A stretch of 64,000 bases of DNA from Lepus europaeus (Eukaryota > Chordata > Mammalia > Lagomorpha > Leporidae). This document shows positions 24,590 through 35,919 of this stretch, piece after piece; the first letter of the stretch is position 1; every line of letters starts with the position of its first letter. The DNA is taken from assembly GCF_033115175.1 (NCBI RefSeq), contig NC_084827.1, forward strand, positions 61,627,201 through 61,691,200, read 5' to 3'. The notes below the pieces were generated by a model. It had not been told where the DNA came from. It ran no database searches and saw nothing but the letters and a program-made list of their open reading frames with translations. The position numbers were made by a program, and so were the translations under genes.

Positions 24590-25470
24590 AAGCTGATACA
24601 ATCCACCATAGGAGTGGAAGGGATCTGGTGATTCTCATTAGCAAAGAGGAAAAGAACAGGGCCTAGTATTTATTGAGCGACTGCTGAATGCAAAGTACTG
24701 GGCTTTAAGAACACAACCTCATAGGAATTATGCCACATGGACAACTAGACACTTCAGCACGGTTAATGATCCAGACTCAATTGACAGAAATAAGTCAAGT
24801 CTATGATATGAGAGATAACTACAACATAAAATAGACAGACACACAATAAATAGTTGTGTGAGAGATGCAGAATAGAAAATAGGTAGTTACTATTCTTCTA
24901 CCATTGTTTCTGAATAGATAAGATTGCCTTTTGTTGATTATTTTTTGAAAAATGCTAACTTATATTTACCCCCCATTGTAGTTTTTCTGTATTTAAGTCT
25001 TAAAATGTTTCAATTCTTTTCCAGCCACACATCAGTTTATAATACATTTGTTAATTGTGTATGAGTGAATGTGGTTGTTGATCATGGAAGTGTGATTAAA
25101 AAGGGCAATTGCTTAACAGTTGAGTAGAAGAACTTTTAATGGCCAGTTTGGAGAAGGAATGTTCATCCTAGTAATAATTCGAATATCTTATCCTGATACT
25201 TTCTGGTAATATCCTTTTATTTCTAGTAAAACTGAAGAGGAAAACAAGACTTGAAAAATAATGACCTATAACCACTCTTTTCAATAAAGCTTTCAGCACC
25301 ATGTGTGTAGTATAGAAGATGAAATTCTGAGTTATGAACACTTTAGGGGTCAGTCTCAGAAGGTTTAGCTTTAGACATGTCTACATGATTCTTTGTTGCT
25401 TATATTTTTTTACAATATGCCAACAATGTTATATGATAAAGTATAGAAGTTTAAAAAGGTTTTTATATAA
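24590..25470. other. Non-coding, nothing recognised
   Basis: AT-rich, with no clear gene or repeat. Confidence 0.45.
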
Positions 25471-25473
25471 AAT

Positions 25474-25765
25474 GGGGCAGGCATTGTGGCACTTGGGTCA
25501 CCTACAACCCATATTGGAATGCTGGTTTGAGCCAAGCTACTTTTATTCCAACCCAGGTTCTTGCTAATGTACCCTGAGAGAGACCAGAAGACAGCTTATG
25601 TGCTTGGGCCCCTGCCACCCATGTGGGGATCCAGAATGGAGTTCTGAGCTTCTGGCTTCAGTCTGGCATAGCCTCAGATGTTGCAAACATTTTTGTGGAG
25701 TGAATTAGAGTATAAATAGAAGATATTAGATATCTATAGAGAGAGAGAGAGCTTTAAAATAGGTA
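25474..25765 (+). mobile_element. Old CSINE
   Basis: GGGGCAGGCATTGTGGCACTT opens a diverged CSINE body, ending with GAGAGAGAGAGAGC and a weak A-rich tail. Confidence 0.65.
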
Positions 25766-25854
25766 AAAATAAGTAAACATTGAAAACATAAATGAGCATA
25801 AAATAAAATGTCTGAGTGATCAGAAAGTATCATCTCATAGTATAACTTCAAGAA

Positions 25855-26807
25855 TCTCTCTTTCACACATCAGGGAGACTCTGCATGACATTGGCATAGG
25901 CAAATACTTCTTGGAAAAGACCCCAGAAGCACAGTCAATCAAAGCCAAAATTGACAAATGGGATTACATCAAGCTGAGAAGCTTCTAAACTGCAAAACAA
26001 AAACTCAGCAAAACGAAGAGGCAACCAACAGAATGGGGAAAAAAAATTTGCAAACTATGTAATTTATAAAGGGTTAACATCCAGAATCTATAAAGAGCTC
26101 AAGAAATTCAACAGCAATATAAACAATCCAGTTAAGAAATAGGCAAAGGAATTGAATAGACATTTTTTCAAGAGAGAAAATTCAATTGGCCAACAGATGA
26201 AAAAGTGCTCAGGATCACTAGCCATCAGAGAAATGCAAACCAATACCACAATGAGGTTTCACCTCACTCCAGTTAGAATGGCTCTCATACAGAAATCAAC
26301 AAACAAATGCTGACAAGCATGTGAGGAAAAAGGTACCCTGGCCCACTGTTGGTGGGAATGTATACTGATACAGCCACTGTGGAATACAGTGTGGAGATAC
26401 CTCAGAAATCTGAATATAGACCTACCACATGATCCAGCCATCCCACTCCTGAGAATTTACCCAAATCAAAAGAAACCAGCATCTGAAAGAGTTATCTGTA
26501 CACCACCCCTCACTCCCGTTCATTGCAGCACAATTCACAATAGGTAAGATATGAAGTCAACTCAGATGTCCATCAACTGTTGACTGGAATAATAAATTAT
26601 GGTATATATACACTATACAGTACTACTCAGCTGTAAAAAGAAAAAATGGAACTCTGTCTTTTGCAACAAGATGGTCTAAACTAGAAACCATTGTACTTAG
26701 TGAAATAAGCCAGTTCCAAAAAGACAGAAACCATATGTTTTCCCTGATATGAGGTAACTAATAGATTACCTGAAATGTAATATATTGCAGTGAAATAGAC
26801 ACTATGA
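25855..26807 (+). mobile_element. Old L1, ORF2 3' end (left part of a split element)
   Basis: It reads as plus-strand L1 ORF2 C-terminal sequence: GGGATTACATCAAGCTGAGAAG, CCATCAGAGAAATGCAAACC, GTGGAATACAGTGTGGAG and TGGAATAATAAATTATGGTA. All frames have stops. The element breaks at 26,807 and resumes at 31,489. Confidence 0.85.
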
Positions 26808-26819
26808 GATTATATGATT

Positions 26820-27295
26820 TTTTTTTTCATAATTTTTTTTTATTTTTTTTTAACTTTTATTTAATGAATATAAATTTCCAGTGTACAGCTTATGGATTAC
26901 AGTGGCTTCCCCCTCCCATAACTTCCCTCCCACCCGCAACCCTCCCCTCTCCCGCTCCCTCTCCTCTTCCATTTGCATCAAGATTCATTTTCAATTCTCT
27001 TCACATACAGAAGATCAATTTAGTATAAAGGTTTCAACAGTTTGCACTCACATAGACACACAAAGTGAAACATACTGTTTGAGTACTAGTTATAGCATTA
27101 AATCAAAATGTACAGCACATTAAGGACAGAGATCCCACATGAGGAGCAAGTGCACAGTGGCTCCTGTTATTGACCCAACAAATTGACACTCTAGTTTATG
27201 GCGCCAGTAACCACCCTAGGCTGTCGTCATGAGTTGCCAAGGCTATGGAAGCCTTCCAAGTTTGCCAACTCTGATCATATTTAGACAAGGTCATA
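26820..27295 (-). mobile_element. L1 3'UTR end of the composite element
   Basis: It follows the other L1 3' ends base for base up to the shared ATATTTAGACAAGGTCATA block. It then departs abruptly: the other copies continue GTCAAAGTGGAAGTTC, this one does not. Confidence 0.8.
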
Positions 27296-27689
27296 AAAGA
27301 CAGGGTGAGGATAGTAACCAATGATCCTAAGAGTGGCATTAACCAGGTTTGAACAATTATACAGCATTAAGTGGGAAAGAGGACCATCAGTACACACAGG
27401 TTGGGAGTAGAGCCATTGGTGGTAGAGGTTATGATTACAAAGGAATGAGGCCCAAGTGTGCTAGACAGGGTCTAGAACAAAGGACAGAGTCATTATTAGA
27501 GGAGCTAAGAAAGGTGTTGTCTAAGCTACAATTAAGTTTTCTGATTGAGAGGCAAATAGAACCTGATAGAAGGGGCTTAATAATAATCTGGTGGGCTTTA
27601 GGCCTTGTAAGTTAAGAGGCCCAGACCTACCTATCTCTTCACATGGGGTATATCCTAAGGGAGGTGTGAACCTCCTAGGGGAAGGCACT

Positions 27690-28174
27690 CTGTTGACTTT
27701 CATTACTTGGCTGGCCTGGGAGGAGAGCTGGCCAGGTAAAGGCAGCGGGCATCTCTAACAAGAAATTTACAGTTCTGCCTGCAATGTTGCTGACCCTACT
27801 TGACCACACCCTCAGCTGCAGTGGTCACTTTGGAAGTTGGGCTGAGTGAAGGGCTTTTCAGCTTAGAGCCAATAAGATCTGTGGCTCTGACCTGGGCATC
27901 CTTCGACTCCAGGGCAGGTCCATTTCCAGTGATCCAACTCTTGGCAGAGCTGCCAGGGCTCTTCACAAGCTGACTTCTGCTGAAGCCCAGGCTTACCACA
28001 TTGAAAGCCACTGCAGTGGACTGGCCTGTTGGGTCTCCTTGAGGGCAGATCACTGTACAGATCAGCCATTAATAGGCCTGCCACCCATTGCTTCTGATGC
28101 CTAGCTTTCTTTTCCTCCTGATTTGTGTTAAAGCAGACCAGAGGATGCAAGTCAAGGGAGTGCCCGTATCCCAT
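27690..28174 (-). pseudogene. Endogenous retrovirus gag (zinc-knuckle) / protease remnant
   Basis: Read on the minus strand, 28,174 downward contains a nucleocapsid-like block. The first knuckle is damaged (FQCGKPG kept, spacing and His lost). The second keeps the C-x4-H-x4-C core (CQELDHWKWTC) with its leading Cys replaced. Further down, after a frame change, sequence about 200 bases on resembles the start of a retroviral aspartic protease around its active-site region, with the catalytic triplet destroyed. Several frame changes and stops show it is inactive. The pattern is closest to gammaretrovirus-like (class I) ERV gag-pro. It sits inside an L1-ended element rather than between LTRs, which is unusual. 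No env, pol or LTR was recognised beside it. Confidence 0.6.
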
Positions 28175-28179
28175 CTCTA

Positions 28180-29515
28180 ATCTTCAGTGGCCTGAACTAC
28201 AAGTCTATAGTCACAGACATGTTCTGTAGTAGTTTTTCTAAGGTAGACAATGCCCATGAGGAAAATTATATTCTCACTTTAAAACTTCCTTTCACTTTGG
28301 TCTGAAAGGGAGGTTTTTTCTACTTACTGTTTACTTCGCTGGTGGCGAAGTGAATCTAGCTATGAGATTATTATTTAAGTTCTTATTTTGGCTATGCTAT
28401 TACAGAAAAATGTTAGCCATCTCTTTTATAAGGTCTAAAGATTAAATTGTGCATCCTACAGATTCCTTCATAATAGAATTAGTTTCCTACCTTGAAGAGA
28501 ATAGAGAAATGAAAGAACAAGTTGGGCTTAGAATAGAGAAATGAGGGAGCAAGTCCTAGATCGCTTGCTGACAATAGCAATATCACATGAATACTTAGCA
28601 AACAGTTTCAACCATTAGATAACAACTTAAGAAAACATTTACCAGAAGGTCCAATGCCTTCTATAAATTTTAAGATTCATGTATTTGAAAACACCTCTTA
28701 AATATCTAACATGGTGTAGTTTGTTTAACCAGTAAACTTAAGCACAACCATATAAAATGTTTTTAGTTTCTTTCTACCAACAAGTTTAAAACATATGATA
28801 CACAGATTCAGGTCACACAAATTAAAATGTATCTTTGATTGATTTTAGCAGCTTAAATTTATGGACAATCTTATCTATAAGCCATTTAAAATAAAACTCT
28901 TAATAAAATTTCCCCATGTGGACATACAATATGTACACACATATAACATAGCATAATAGACCAATATAGCATTTATAATAATAGCTTTTAAAATCTTTAA
29001 CTTTTTGTAGATTGCCAATTGATTTGAATTGCTTTTTTAGTAACCTCAGTTAACCATACTTTCTCTCAGTTGGTTCTGCTAATACATTATTGGCTTCATC
29101 TGTTTACAGAGCCATCCCAAAGTACTGAATACAATGGAAGTGGCTGGAAAAAGTCCATAGAAACCTATAGGAGGACAGCTAAACACAGAACCAACAACGC
29201 TTTAGTTTTATGAGCAGCAAATCATATATAACTGTGGATGACAAAAGACTTTAAGTCGTCATGTTTAAAATTATAAACTCATAGACCAAATTTGATCTTG
29301 TTACAAGGTGATTATTCAAATCTTTGAAAATAAGCACATATTTACATAACCCATAGCTCTTAATAAAAATTCAGCTGTTTTTGAACAATTAGAATTTAAC
29401 AGACATCAAGAGAACATAATAGATTACTTTAACACATTGCTTTACAGAGCATCAGAGTTTAATTCTATGTCAAAGAGAAATTGAGCTTCCTGTGATCTTT
29501 TGCTGTGAGGTTTCC
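28180..29515. other. Middle of the composite element, origin unknown
   Basis: AT-rich sequence with no ORF above about 60 codons on either strand that resembles L1 ORF2 or retroviral pol. A short tandem-like pair, GAATAGAGAAATGA, occurs near 28,498 and 28,531. I cannot assign it. Confidence 0.5.
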
Positions 29516-29520
29516 TTCCT

Positions 29521-30581
29521 TTACCTTCTTTCATATTGATGACCATGTTTCTGTGTTTCTGTGTGTAACACATCTTTAAGCATCTTTTGCAGGGCAGGAT
29601 GAGTGGCAACAAATTCTTTCAGTTTCTGTTTGCTATGAAAAGTCTTAATTTCACCTTCATTCACAAATGAGAGCTTTGCAGGATATAATATTCTGGGCTG
29701 GCAGTTTTTCTCTCTTAGTACCTGGGCTATGTCTCGCCATTCCCTTCTAGCTTGTAGGGTTTCTGATGAGAAGTCTGCTGTGAGTCTAATTGGAGATCCT
29801 CTGAGAGTAATCTGACATTTCTCTCTTGCACATTTTAGGATCTTTTCTTTGTGTTTCACTGTGGTGAGTTTGATTACAACATGTCGTGGTGAGGATCTCT
29901 TTTGGTCATGTTTTTAGGGGTTCTATAAGCTTCCTGTACTAAGATGCCTCTGTCCTTCTGCAAACCTGGGAAATTTTCTGCTAGTATCTCACTGAAAATG
30001 CCTTCTAATCCTTTCTCCCTCTCCATGCCTTCAGGAACTCCTAGAACTCGAATGTTGGGTTTTTTAATAGTATCCTGTAGATTCCCGACAATATTTTTTA
30101 GATTTCTAATTTCCTCTTCTTTTCTTTGGTTTGCCTGTTTCCTTTCCTGTTCTCTGTCTTCTAAGTCCGATATTCTCTCTTCTGCTTCGCCCATTCTGCT
30201 TTTAAGGCTCTCTAATGTGTTTGTCATTTGATCTATTGAATTCTTCATTTCATTATGATTTCTTGTCACTATCTCAGTTTCTTGTTTCACTAGTTGTTTC
30301 ATTTCATTTTGATTCCTCCTTAATATTTCACTTTCACGAGAGAGATTTTCTATCTTGTCCATGAAGGATTTCTGTAGTTCAAGAATTTGTTTTTGAGAAC
30401 TTCTTAATGTTCTTATCAATTTTTTGAGATCCGCTTCTTGCATTTCTTCTATCTCATCATCTTCATAATCTTGCATTGGGGTGTCTTTTTCATTTGGGGG
30501 CGTCATAGTGTCTTCCTTGTTCTTGTTAGCTTGGTTTTTGCATTTGTTGTTTGGCATGTTGGAGATATTTGGTTTCTTCAC
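29521..30581 (-). pseudogene. L1 ORF1 (ORF1p), one frameshift
   Basis: The first reading frame (30,581-29,874, 235 codons) starts MKKPNISNMPN. It has an acidic segment, then a long coiled coil (roughly residues 50-165, with heptad-like Leu/Ile spacing), then the RRM-like block beginning IRVLGVPEGMEREKGLEG. A shift near 29,900 moves the C-terminal domain into a second frame (from 29,859; 112 codons) that holds QARREWRDI and RILYPAKLSF. ORF1p is the RNA-binding trimeric chaperone of L1 retrotransposition. The single lesion in an otherwise readable ORF suggests a fairly recent insertion. Translation would stop after residue 235. Confidence 0.9.
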
Positions 30582-31476
30582 TGTGGTGTTTTTTCTTGTT
30601 ACACTATGGCTCTATATTAAGTGGACTGTCTGCTTTTGGTGGAGCCTTAGAGGCTTGAGATGAGCGTGGACTGAGAGCTGTGTTTGGTTCCTCAGGGCTG
30701 AGGGTGTGTCAAAGATGACACTCCCAGGTTAGGCGTGGTAAATCTCTCTCTTTTTTTTTTTTTGATTCAAAAGGGAAGTAATTCCACACAGCTGAACGTA
30801 CTTGGAGGTAGTTAGCAGGCAAATGATATACCCACAGGAGCCAGAGATTGGAAGCTCCTTCCCAAGGACCACACAGGGAATCGGTGCTGCCCTCCGTGTG
30901 GGCTCCAACTCTCCTGCAGTCTCCCACTGGGTTGCCAACTTGATCCCAATCTCCTGTTATTTCACCCCTCCCCCCAGAGTCAGGTTTTTCTGCTAGGCTC
31001 AGGGCTGGTGCAGACCTGAGGTCGCCCTGCTTATGACGTATGTCCAAAATGGCGCCTGCTCTTTGTCTTGCTCGCCTTTGAGAGGTGAGCGGAGAGAGAG
31101 AAACTCGTGTCCGTATCGGTCACTTTTTTTTTTCCTCTCTCTCTTCTAGTTAGCCTGGTGAACTTTTCCCCACGGAGTTTCAAGCCTCGTTCCCTCTAGT
31201 CTCCTCTTTCCGCTTGCCCGCCGGTGTCTCGGGCTATTGTGGTTCGGCTCACCTGCGTTCCAGCGCTGGTGCGTTGAGTCTGCCGCTGGTGTCCCGAACT
31301 TGGGCTCCCACGCTCTCCACGCAGGTCCACTGTGAATCACTAGTTCCGGAAGAGTTTCCTCTGCTGTTTCTTCCCCTACTCTTCCTTGACCCTGCAGTAT
31401 CTCCACTTATATTAACGTGTGTCTTGACGAGCTATCAATATGCTCCCTTCCTATTCCGCCATCTTGCCGCTCTCCC
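30582..31476 (-). promoter_or_regulatory. L1 5'UTR / internal promoter
   Basis: This lies between the 5' end of the composite element and its ORF1. It is CpG-richer than the surroundings. A CAAGATGGCGG YY1-type site lies within about 20 bases of the 5' end, and another ATGGCGCC-type site lies near 31,048. Mammalian L1 5'UTRs carry a Pol II promoter here. Confidence 0.75.
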
Positions 31477-31488
31477 GATTATATGATT

Positions 31489-31806
31489 GTATATAGCCCT
31501 TGTCTCTTCCTTTGAGGAACAGTGTTTTTTTTTTCTTAATTATCATTCATTTTTATTTTGTTTTCCTTTGATTTTTCTTCATACTATTTGTTGAAATCTT
31601 TTACTTAGTGTAGGGTTAACTATATGATCTTTAAGTAAACTGAAAATATATCTGTAAAGTTAAGAGTGGGAATGTGAGAGGGAGGAAGAGGAAGAGTTGG
31701 GGTGTGGGTGGGAGGAAGGGTAGGGGGAAAATGTCACCATGTGCCTCAATCTGTATATATGAAATACATGAAATTTGTATAACTTAAATAGAATTTAAAA
31801 AAGAAG
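31489..31806 (+). mobile_element. Old L1 3'UTR (right part of the split element)
   Basis: It continues the 25,855-26,807 element after the nested insertion. It has a G/A-rich tract (GGGAGGAAGGGTAGGGGGAAA) and an end resembling ATGAAATACATGAAATTTGTA plus an A-rich tail. Confidence 0.75.
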
Positions 31807-31809
31807 CTC

Positions 31810-32695
31810 TTTTCTATATATATTAATCACTTCTGTATCATAATCAAGAGTGCCTTAGATTTCATTAAGTATAGTATATTCAAAAATTGCACTGAGATTT
31901 TTAACTGTTTTTGTTATATACTCATATTTAGTCTATATTTACACTAATATTCTTCCAGTGTGGAAAATGAACTGAACAGTCCAGGGCCAGGTAGCCCGTT
32001 ACAGGGTGCACCAGGACCCAGACTCAGATGAACAGAAGAACTGATAGGTAAACTTCATGATCAAGGGGAAATAAGCGTTCTTCATTGTTAGAAATGTAGA
32101 AAATTGATAGCAAGTTATGGTTGCTTCATGAAATATCTTGAGAATCAAGTGAATATGGGGTCTGATGAAAATTTATGGCAAGGAAGCAGAAAAAAAGTAA
32201 CCAAGAATCTGTGGGGCAAAAGGAGAGAAGACAGAGACACACTTGCAACCAGCTGCACCACACAGCCAGCTGCCAGCTCAAAGCAAGAAGAAATTGCCAT
32301 GCACCCCACCGCTCGCAGTATTAGCCAAGGTGGAATTCCACAGTCACCCACCAACTATTACTTCAGCCTGGAGAGCTGACTGGGGTCTGAGCGACTGCCA
32401 AGCTTGGAGCAGGAAGTGACCTTGCTTTCCTCTTCTCCCCTCCCCACCCCTGCACAGTGCTCCTCTCTTCTGCTCCTACCATCATCCTAGTCAGAGTCTG
32501 GGCAACGTGTGGAACAAAGGTCAGATCCCCTCCATCCTGCATCTGTAAGAGTGTTTGGGCATTAGCGCCAGAGCCACACTCGTGGACTATACGTGAGCAA
32601 CGAGGATTCACTTTAAGCTGCTGGGGGCTATCACCAGGAACAGCCCATAAAAAAATCTGCTCCCACCCTGGGAGATCTGTGTAATGACCCCATTA
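31810..32695. other. Non-coding, nothing firmly recognised
   Basis: No gene seen. Part of it may belong to the 5'UTR of the L1 that follows. Confidence 0.35.
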
Positions 32696-32699
32696 TACC

Positions 32700-34408
32700 C
32701 TGCAAAATCAGCACTGTAATAATTCAAATTCTAAATTTCTGGATGCCACTGGGATCGACCTATTGGACATAGGGAGGAACCTATCTGTATTCCACCTCTT
32801 TGGACTCATACTCTCCCTGGTAAAATCTAATGTATATCTTGTAGTCACTCTATAGTTCTGGAACAGGATTCCCTTCACATCCTGTAGTCCTAGGACTAGG
32901 GCTGTTGGTAACATAAGCCACAGCATCAGTTGGATTCTCCAAGCAGGACTTGAGGAAGGGTGCATCTGTATGACATAGTCCTAGAGCCACAACAACTGGT
33001 ACCATAAGTCCTGGCATCACTCAGGCTTGTCAGTAGGACAAGAGTTCAGCCACCCTTGTTCCCCTCAGCAACACAAACAAGGCTCTGGCTATGACATTCA
33101 CCAAAGAGAACAATACCAAATTCTCTGTGGGCCAAAGATACACACCCAAGGAAACCCTTATTTATCTGAAAGCCATACTTCTGTCCCAACACACAGCAGA
33201 CTAGTCCACTGTGTCACTTATAAATGCAGTGACATTGAGTAAGACAAAAGAAATTACTCAGAAACTACACTCCTGGGCCCACCTAGAACCAAAGCCAAAG
33301 CAACAAGCCAAGTGATACCCTGCATTCCAGCTAAACTACAAGCTCTTTTCCAATAAAGCCTATTCCATAAAGAAGAGATGAACACTCCAGATGTGCAGAA
33401 ATCAACCCAGGGACACAGGAGACATGAAGAAGCAAAGCAGTATGATGTCTCCAAAAGAACACAATACTCCTCTAGAATTAGATCCTGAATTGAAGGAGAT
33501 CTGTGAAATGACAAATACAGAATTCAAAATAATGATTGTAAGGAAACTCAGTGAGATGCAAAATAATACAGATAGGTTAAAGAAATGAGGAAATCAATGA
33601 GTGACATGAATGAAAATATTACTAAGGAGATAGAAAGAACCCATTAAGAAGAACCAAATAGAAAGTTTGGAGATGAAATCTTCAATCAGTGAAATAAAAA
33701 AAAATGATTGAAAGCTTTAACATCAGAATAGACCAAATGGAAGAAAGAATTTCTGACCTCAAGGAGAAGAATTTTGAAATAATCCAATCGGACAAAACAA
33801 AGAGAAAAGAACTAAAAAGAAAATAAAGGCTATGAGAAATATGGGATACCATCAAATGACCAAATATGCATTTTATAGGTAGTCCTGAAGGAGACGAAAA
33901 GGAAAAAAGATATGGAGAAATCACTAAATAAAATAATAGTTGAAAATTTCCCAGGTTTTGAGAGAGACATGAATATCCAGATACAAGAAGCTAAAAGAAC
34001 AAGCCAACCGAAAAAGGTCTTCTCCAAAGCATGTTGTCAAATCATCAAAAGTTAAAGACAAGGAAAAATCCTAACAACAGTAAGAGAAAAGCTTCAAGTC
34101 CTTACAGATGTTCCTTCTTAATAAACCTTGCTATTTTACCTCCCACTAAAAAAAAAAAAAAAAAAAAAAAGGAAAAACCAATTAGATTAATACCAAACTT
34201 CTCAGTGTAAAACTCACATGCCAGAAAAACTGGGATGACATATTCAAAGCCTTAAAAGAAAAAAGAACTTCCAACCAAGAATATAATATCCAGAAAAGCT
34301 ATTATGTAAAAATGAAGGAGAAATAGTGTTTTCCAGATAAGCAAAAGCTGAGAGAATTCACAACTAGAGCAGTCTTACAAGAAATTCTGAAGGGTGTCCT
34401 GCATGAGA
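32700..34408 (+). mobile_element. Old L1, 5'UTR and ORF1 region, decayed
   Basis: The 33,240-33,400 stretch (TACTCAGAAACTACACTCCTG, then CCTAGAACCAAAGCCAAAGC) is typical late 5'UTR of old mammalian L1. From about 33,420 a broken ORF1 follows, with Glu/Lys coiled-coil coding phrases (ELKEICEMTNTEFKIM) and in-frame stops. An A-run of about 23 bases lies at 34,148-34,170. It continues on the far side of the SINE at 34,421. Confidence 0.75.
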
Positions 34409-34420
34409 AGTAAACAGGAG

Positions 34421-34797
34421 GGGCCAGTGCTGTGGTGTAGCAGGTAAAGCCACCAGCTGCTACATCATGTGCTACTCCCATATGGGTGCCAGTTCAAGAC
34501 CTGGCTGCTCCACTTCCGATCTGGCTCTCTGCTATGGCCTGGGAAAGCAGTAGAAGATGGCCCAAGTCCTTGGGCCCCAGCACCTGTGTGGGAGAACTGG
34601 AATAAGTTCCTGTCTCCTGGCTTCAGATCAGCACAGCTCCAGCCGTTGCAGCCATTTGGGGGAGTGAACCAGTGGAAGACTTCTCTCTCTCTCTCTCTCT
34701 TTAGTATAAACCTAAAATATCTATACTACCTCTGCCTCTCTGTAACTCTTTACTTTAAAATAAGTAAGTAAATATTGTTTAAACAAACAAAAAAAGC
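34421..34797 (+). mobile_element. CSINE inserted in old L1
   Basis: It has a GGGCCAGTGCTGTGGTGTAG head and a pyrimidine tract broken by about 30 non-pyrimidine bases. The target-site duplication (AGTAAACAGGAG versus AGTAAACAAGAG) lies at 34,409-34,420 and 34,798-34,809. Confidence 0.85.
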
Positions 34798-34809
34798 AGT
34801 AAACAAGAG

Positions 34810-35145
34810 ACACATGTTACCACCAAATTCATTTCCAAAGCAGGTAGAATCATCCAATCAACAAAATGGCAGGTCTTAGTTCTTATCTAACAATACTAAC
34901 CTCAAATATGAGTAGATTAAATTACTAACCAAGACTTAGGTTGGCTGAAATCCATTCTATAAACAAAACAAAACAAAACCCTGTGACCCCATTATATGCT
35001 GCCTACAAGAATCTCATTTCACAAAAAAAGATACACACAGACTGAATGCGAAGGGAAGGGTTCGAAAAAGACATACCAGGGAAATAGAAACCAAAATCCA
35101 AAATAGAGGTGGCATTGCTATCCTGATATCAGATAAAGCAGACTT
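34810..35145 (+). mobile_element. Old L1 ORF2 segment (continuation)
   Basis: The phrases CATTATATGCTGCCTACAAG and GGCATTGCTATCCTGATATC are standard ORF2 endonuclease-to-RT region. The element is cut at 35,145 by a young L1 3' end. Confidence 0.8.
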
Positions 35146-35919
35146 TCCTTTCAACTTTTATTTAATAAATATAAATTTCCAAAGTACAATTTTTGGATTA
35201 TAGTGGCTTTTCCCCCATAACCTCCCTCCCACCCACAACCATCCCATTTCTCACTCCTTCTCCCATCCATTCTTCATCAAGATTCATTTTCAATTATCTT
35301 TATATACAGAATATCAACTTAGTATATACTAAGTAAAGATTTCAACAGACTTCACCTACACAGACACACAAAGTATAGAGTACTGTTTGAGTAGTAGTTT
35401 TACTTTAATTCACATAGTACAACACATTAAGGACAGAGGTCCTACATGGGGAGTAGGTGCACACTGACTTCCATTGTTGATTTAAACAATTGACACTCTT
35501 GTTTATGCCGTCAGTAATCACCTGAGGCTCTTGTCATGAGCTGCCAAGGCTATGGAAGCCTCTTGAGTTCAAAAACTCTGATCTTATTTAGACAAGGCCA
35601 TAGTCAAAGTGGAAGTTCGCTCCTCCCTTCAGAGAAAGGTAATTTCTTTGATGGCCCGTTCTTTCCGCTGGGATCTCACTCACAGAGATCTTTCATTGAG
35701 GCCATTTTTTTTTTTGCCACAGTGTCTTGGCTTTCCATGCCTGAGAAACTCTCGTGGGCTTTTTAGCTGGATCTGAATGCCTTAAGGGCAGATTCTGAGG
35801 CCAGAGTACTGTTTAGGACACGTGCCATCTATGAGTCTGCTGTGTATCCCGCTTCCCATGTTGGATCGTTCTATCCTTTTTAATTCTATCAGTTATTATT
35901 AGCAGACACTAGTCTTGTT
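35146..35919 (-). mobile_element. Young L1 3' end, 5'-truncated, inside old L1
   Basis: Antisense L1 3'UTR from CAACTTTTATTTAATAAATA to ATTAGCAGACACTAGTCTTG. No clear long target-site duplication was found; GCAGAC occurs at both edges. Confidence 0.8.

Larger units (their letters stand above)
26820..31476 (-). mobile_element. Composite minus-strand retrotransposon: L1 5'UTR-ORF1 + foreign middle (ERV gag/pro) + L1 3' end
   Basis: The 12-bp target-site duplication GATTATATGATT lies at 26,808-26,819 and 31,477-31,488, and the flanks are two halves of an older L1. The 5' terminus (right end) reads GGGAGAGCGGCAAGATGGCGG on the minus strand, a classic mammalian L1 start with a YY1-type site. The 3' terminus (left end) is the same L1 3'UTR found at five other places in the window, preceded on the plus strand by a T-rich run (the poly-A). 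Between ORF1 and the last ~475 bases there is no ORF2. About 2.2 kb of other sequence stands there, including a retroviral gag/protease remnant. With both L1 ends and a target-site duplication, it was probably inserted as a single unit through the L1 machinery. It could be a non-autonomous, HAL1-like family member or a one-off. Confidence 0.8.
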
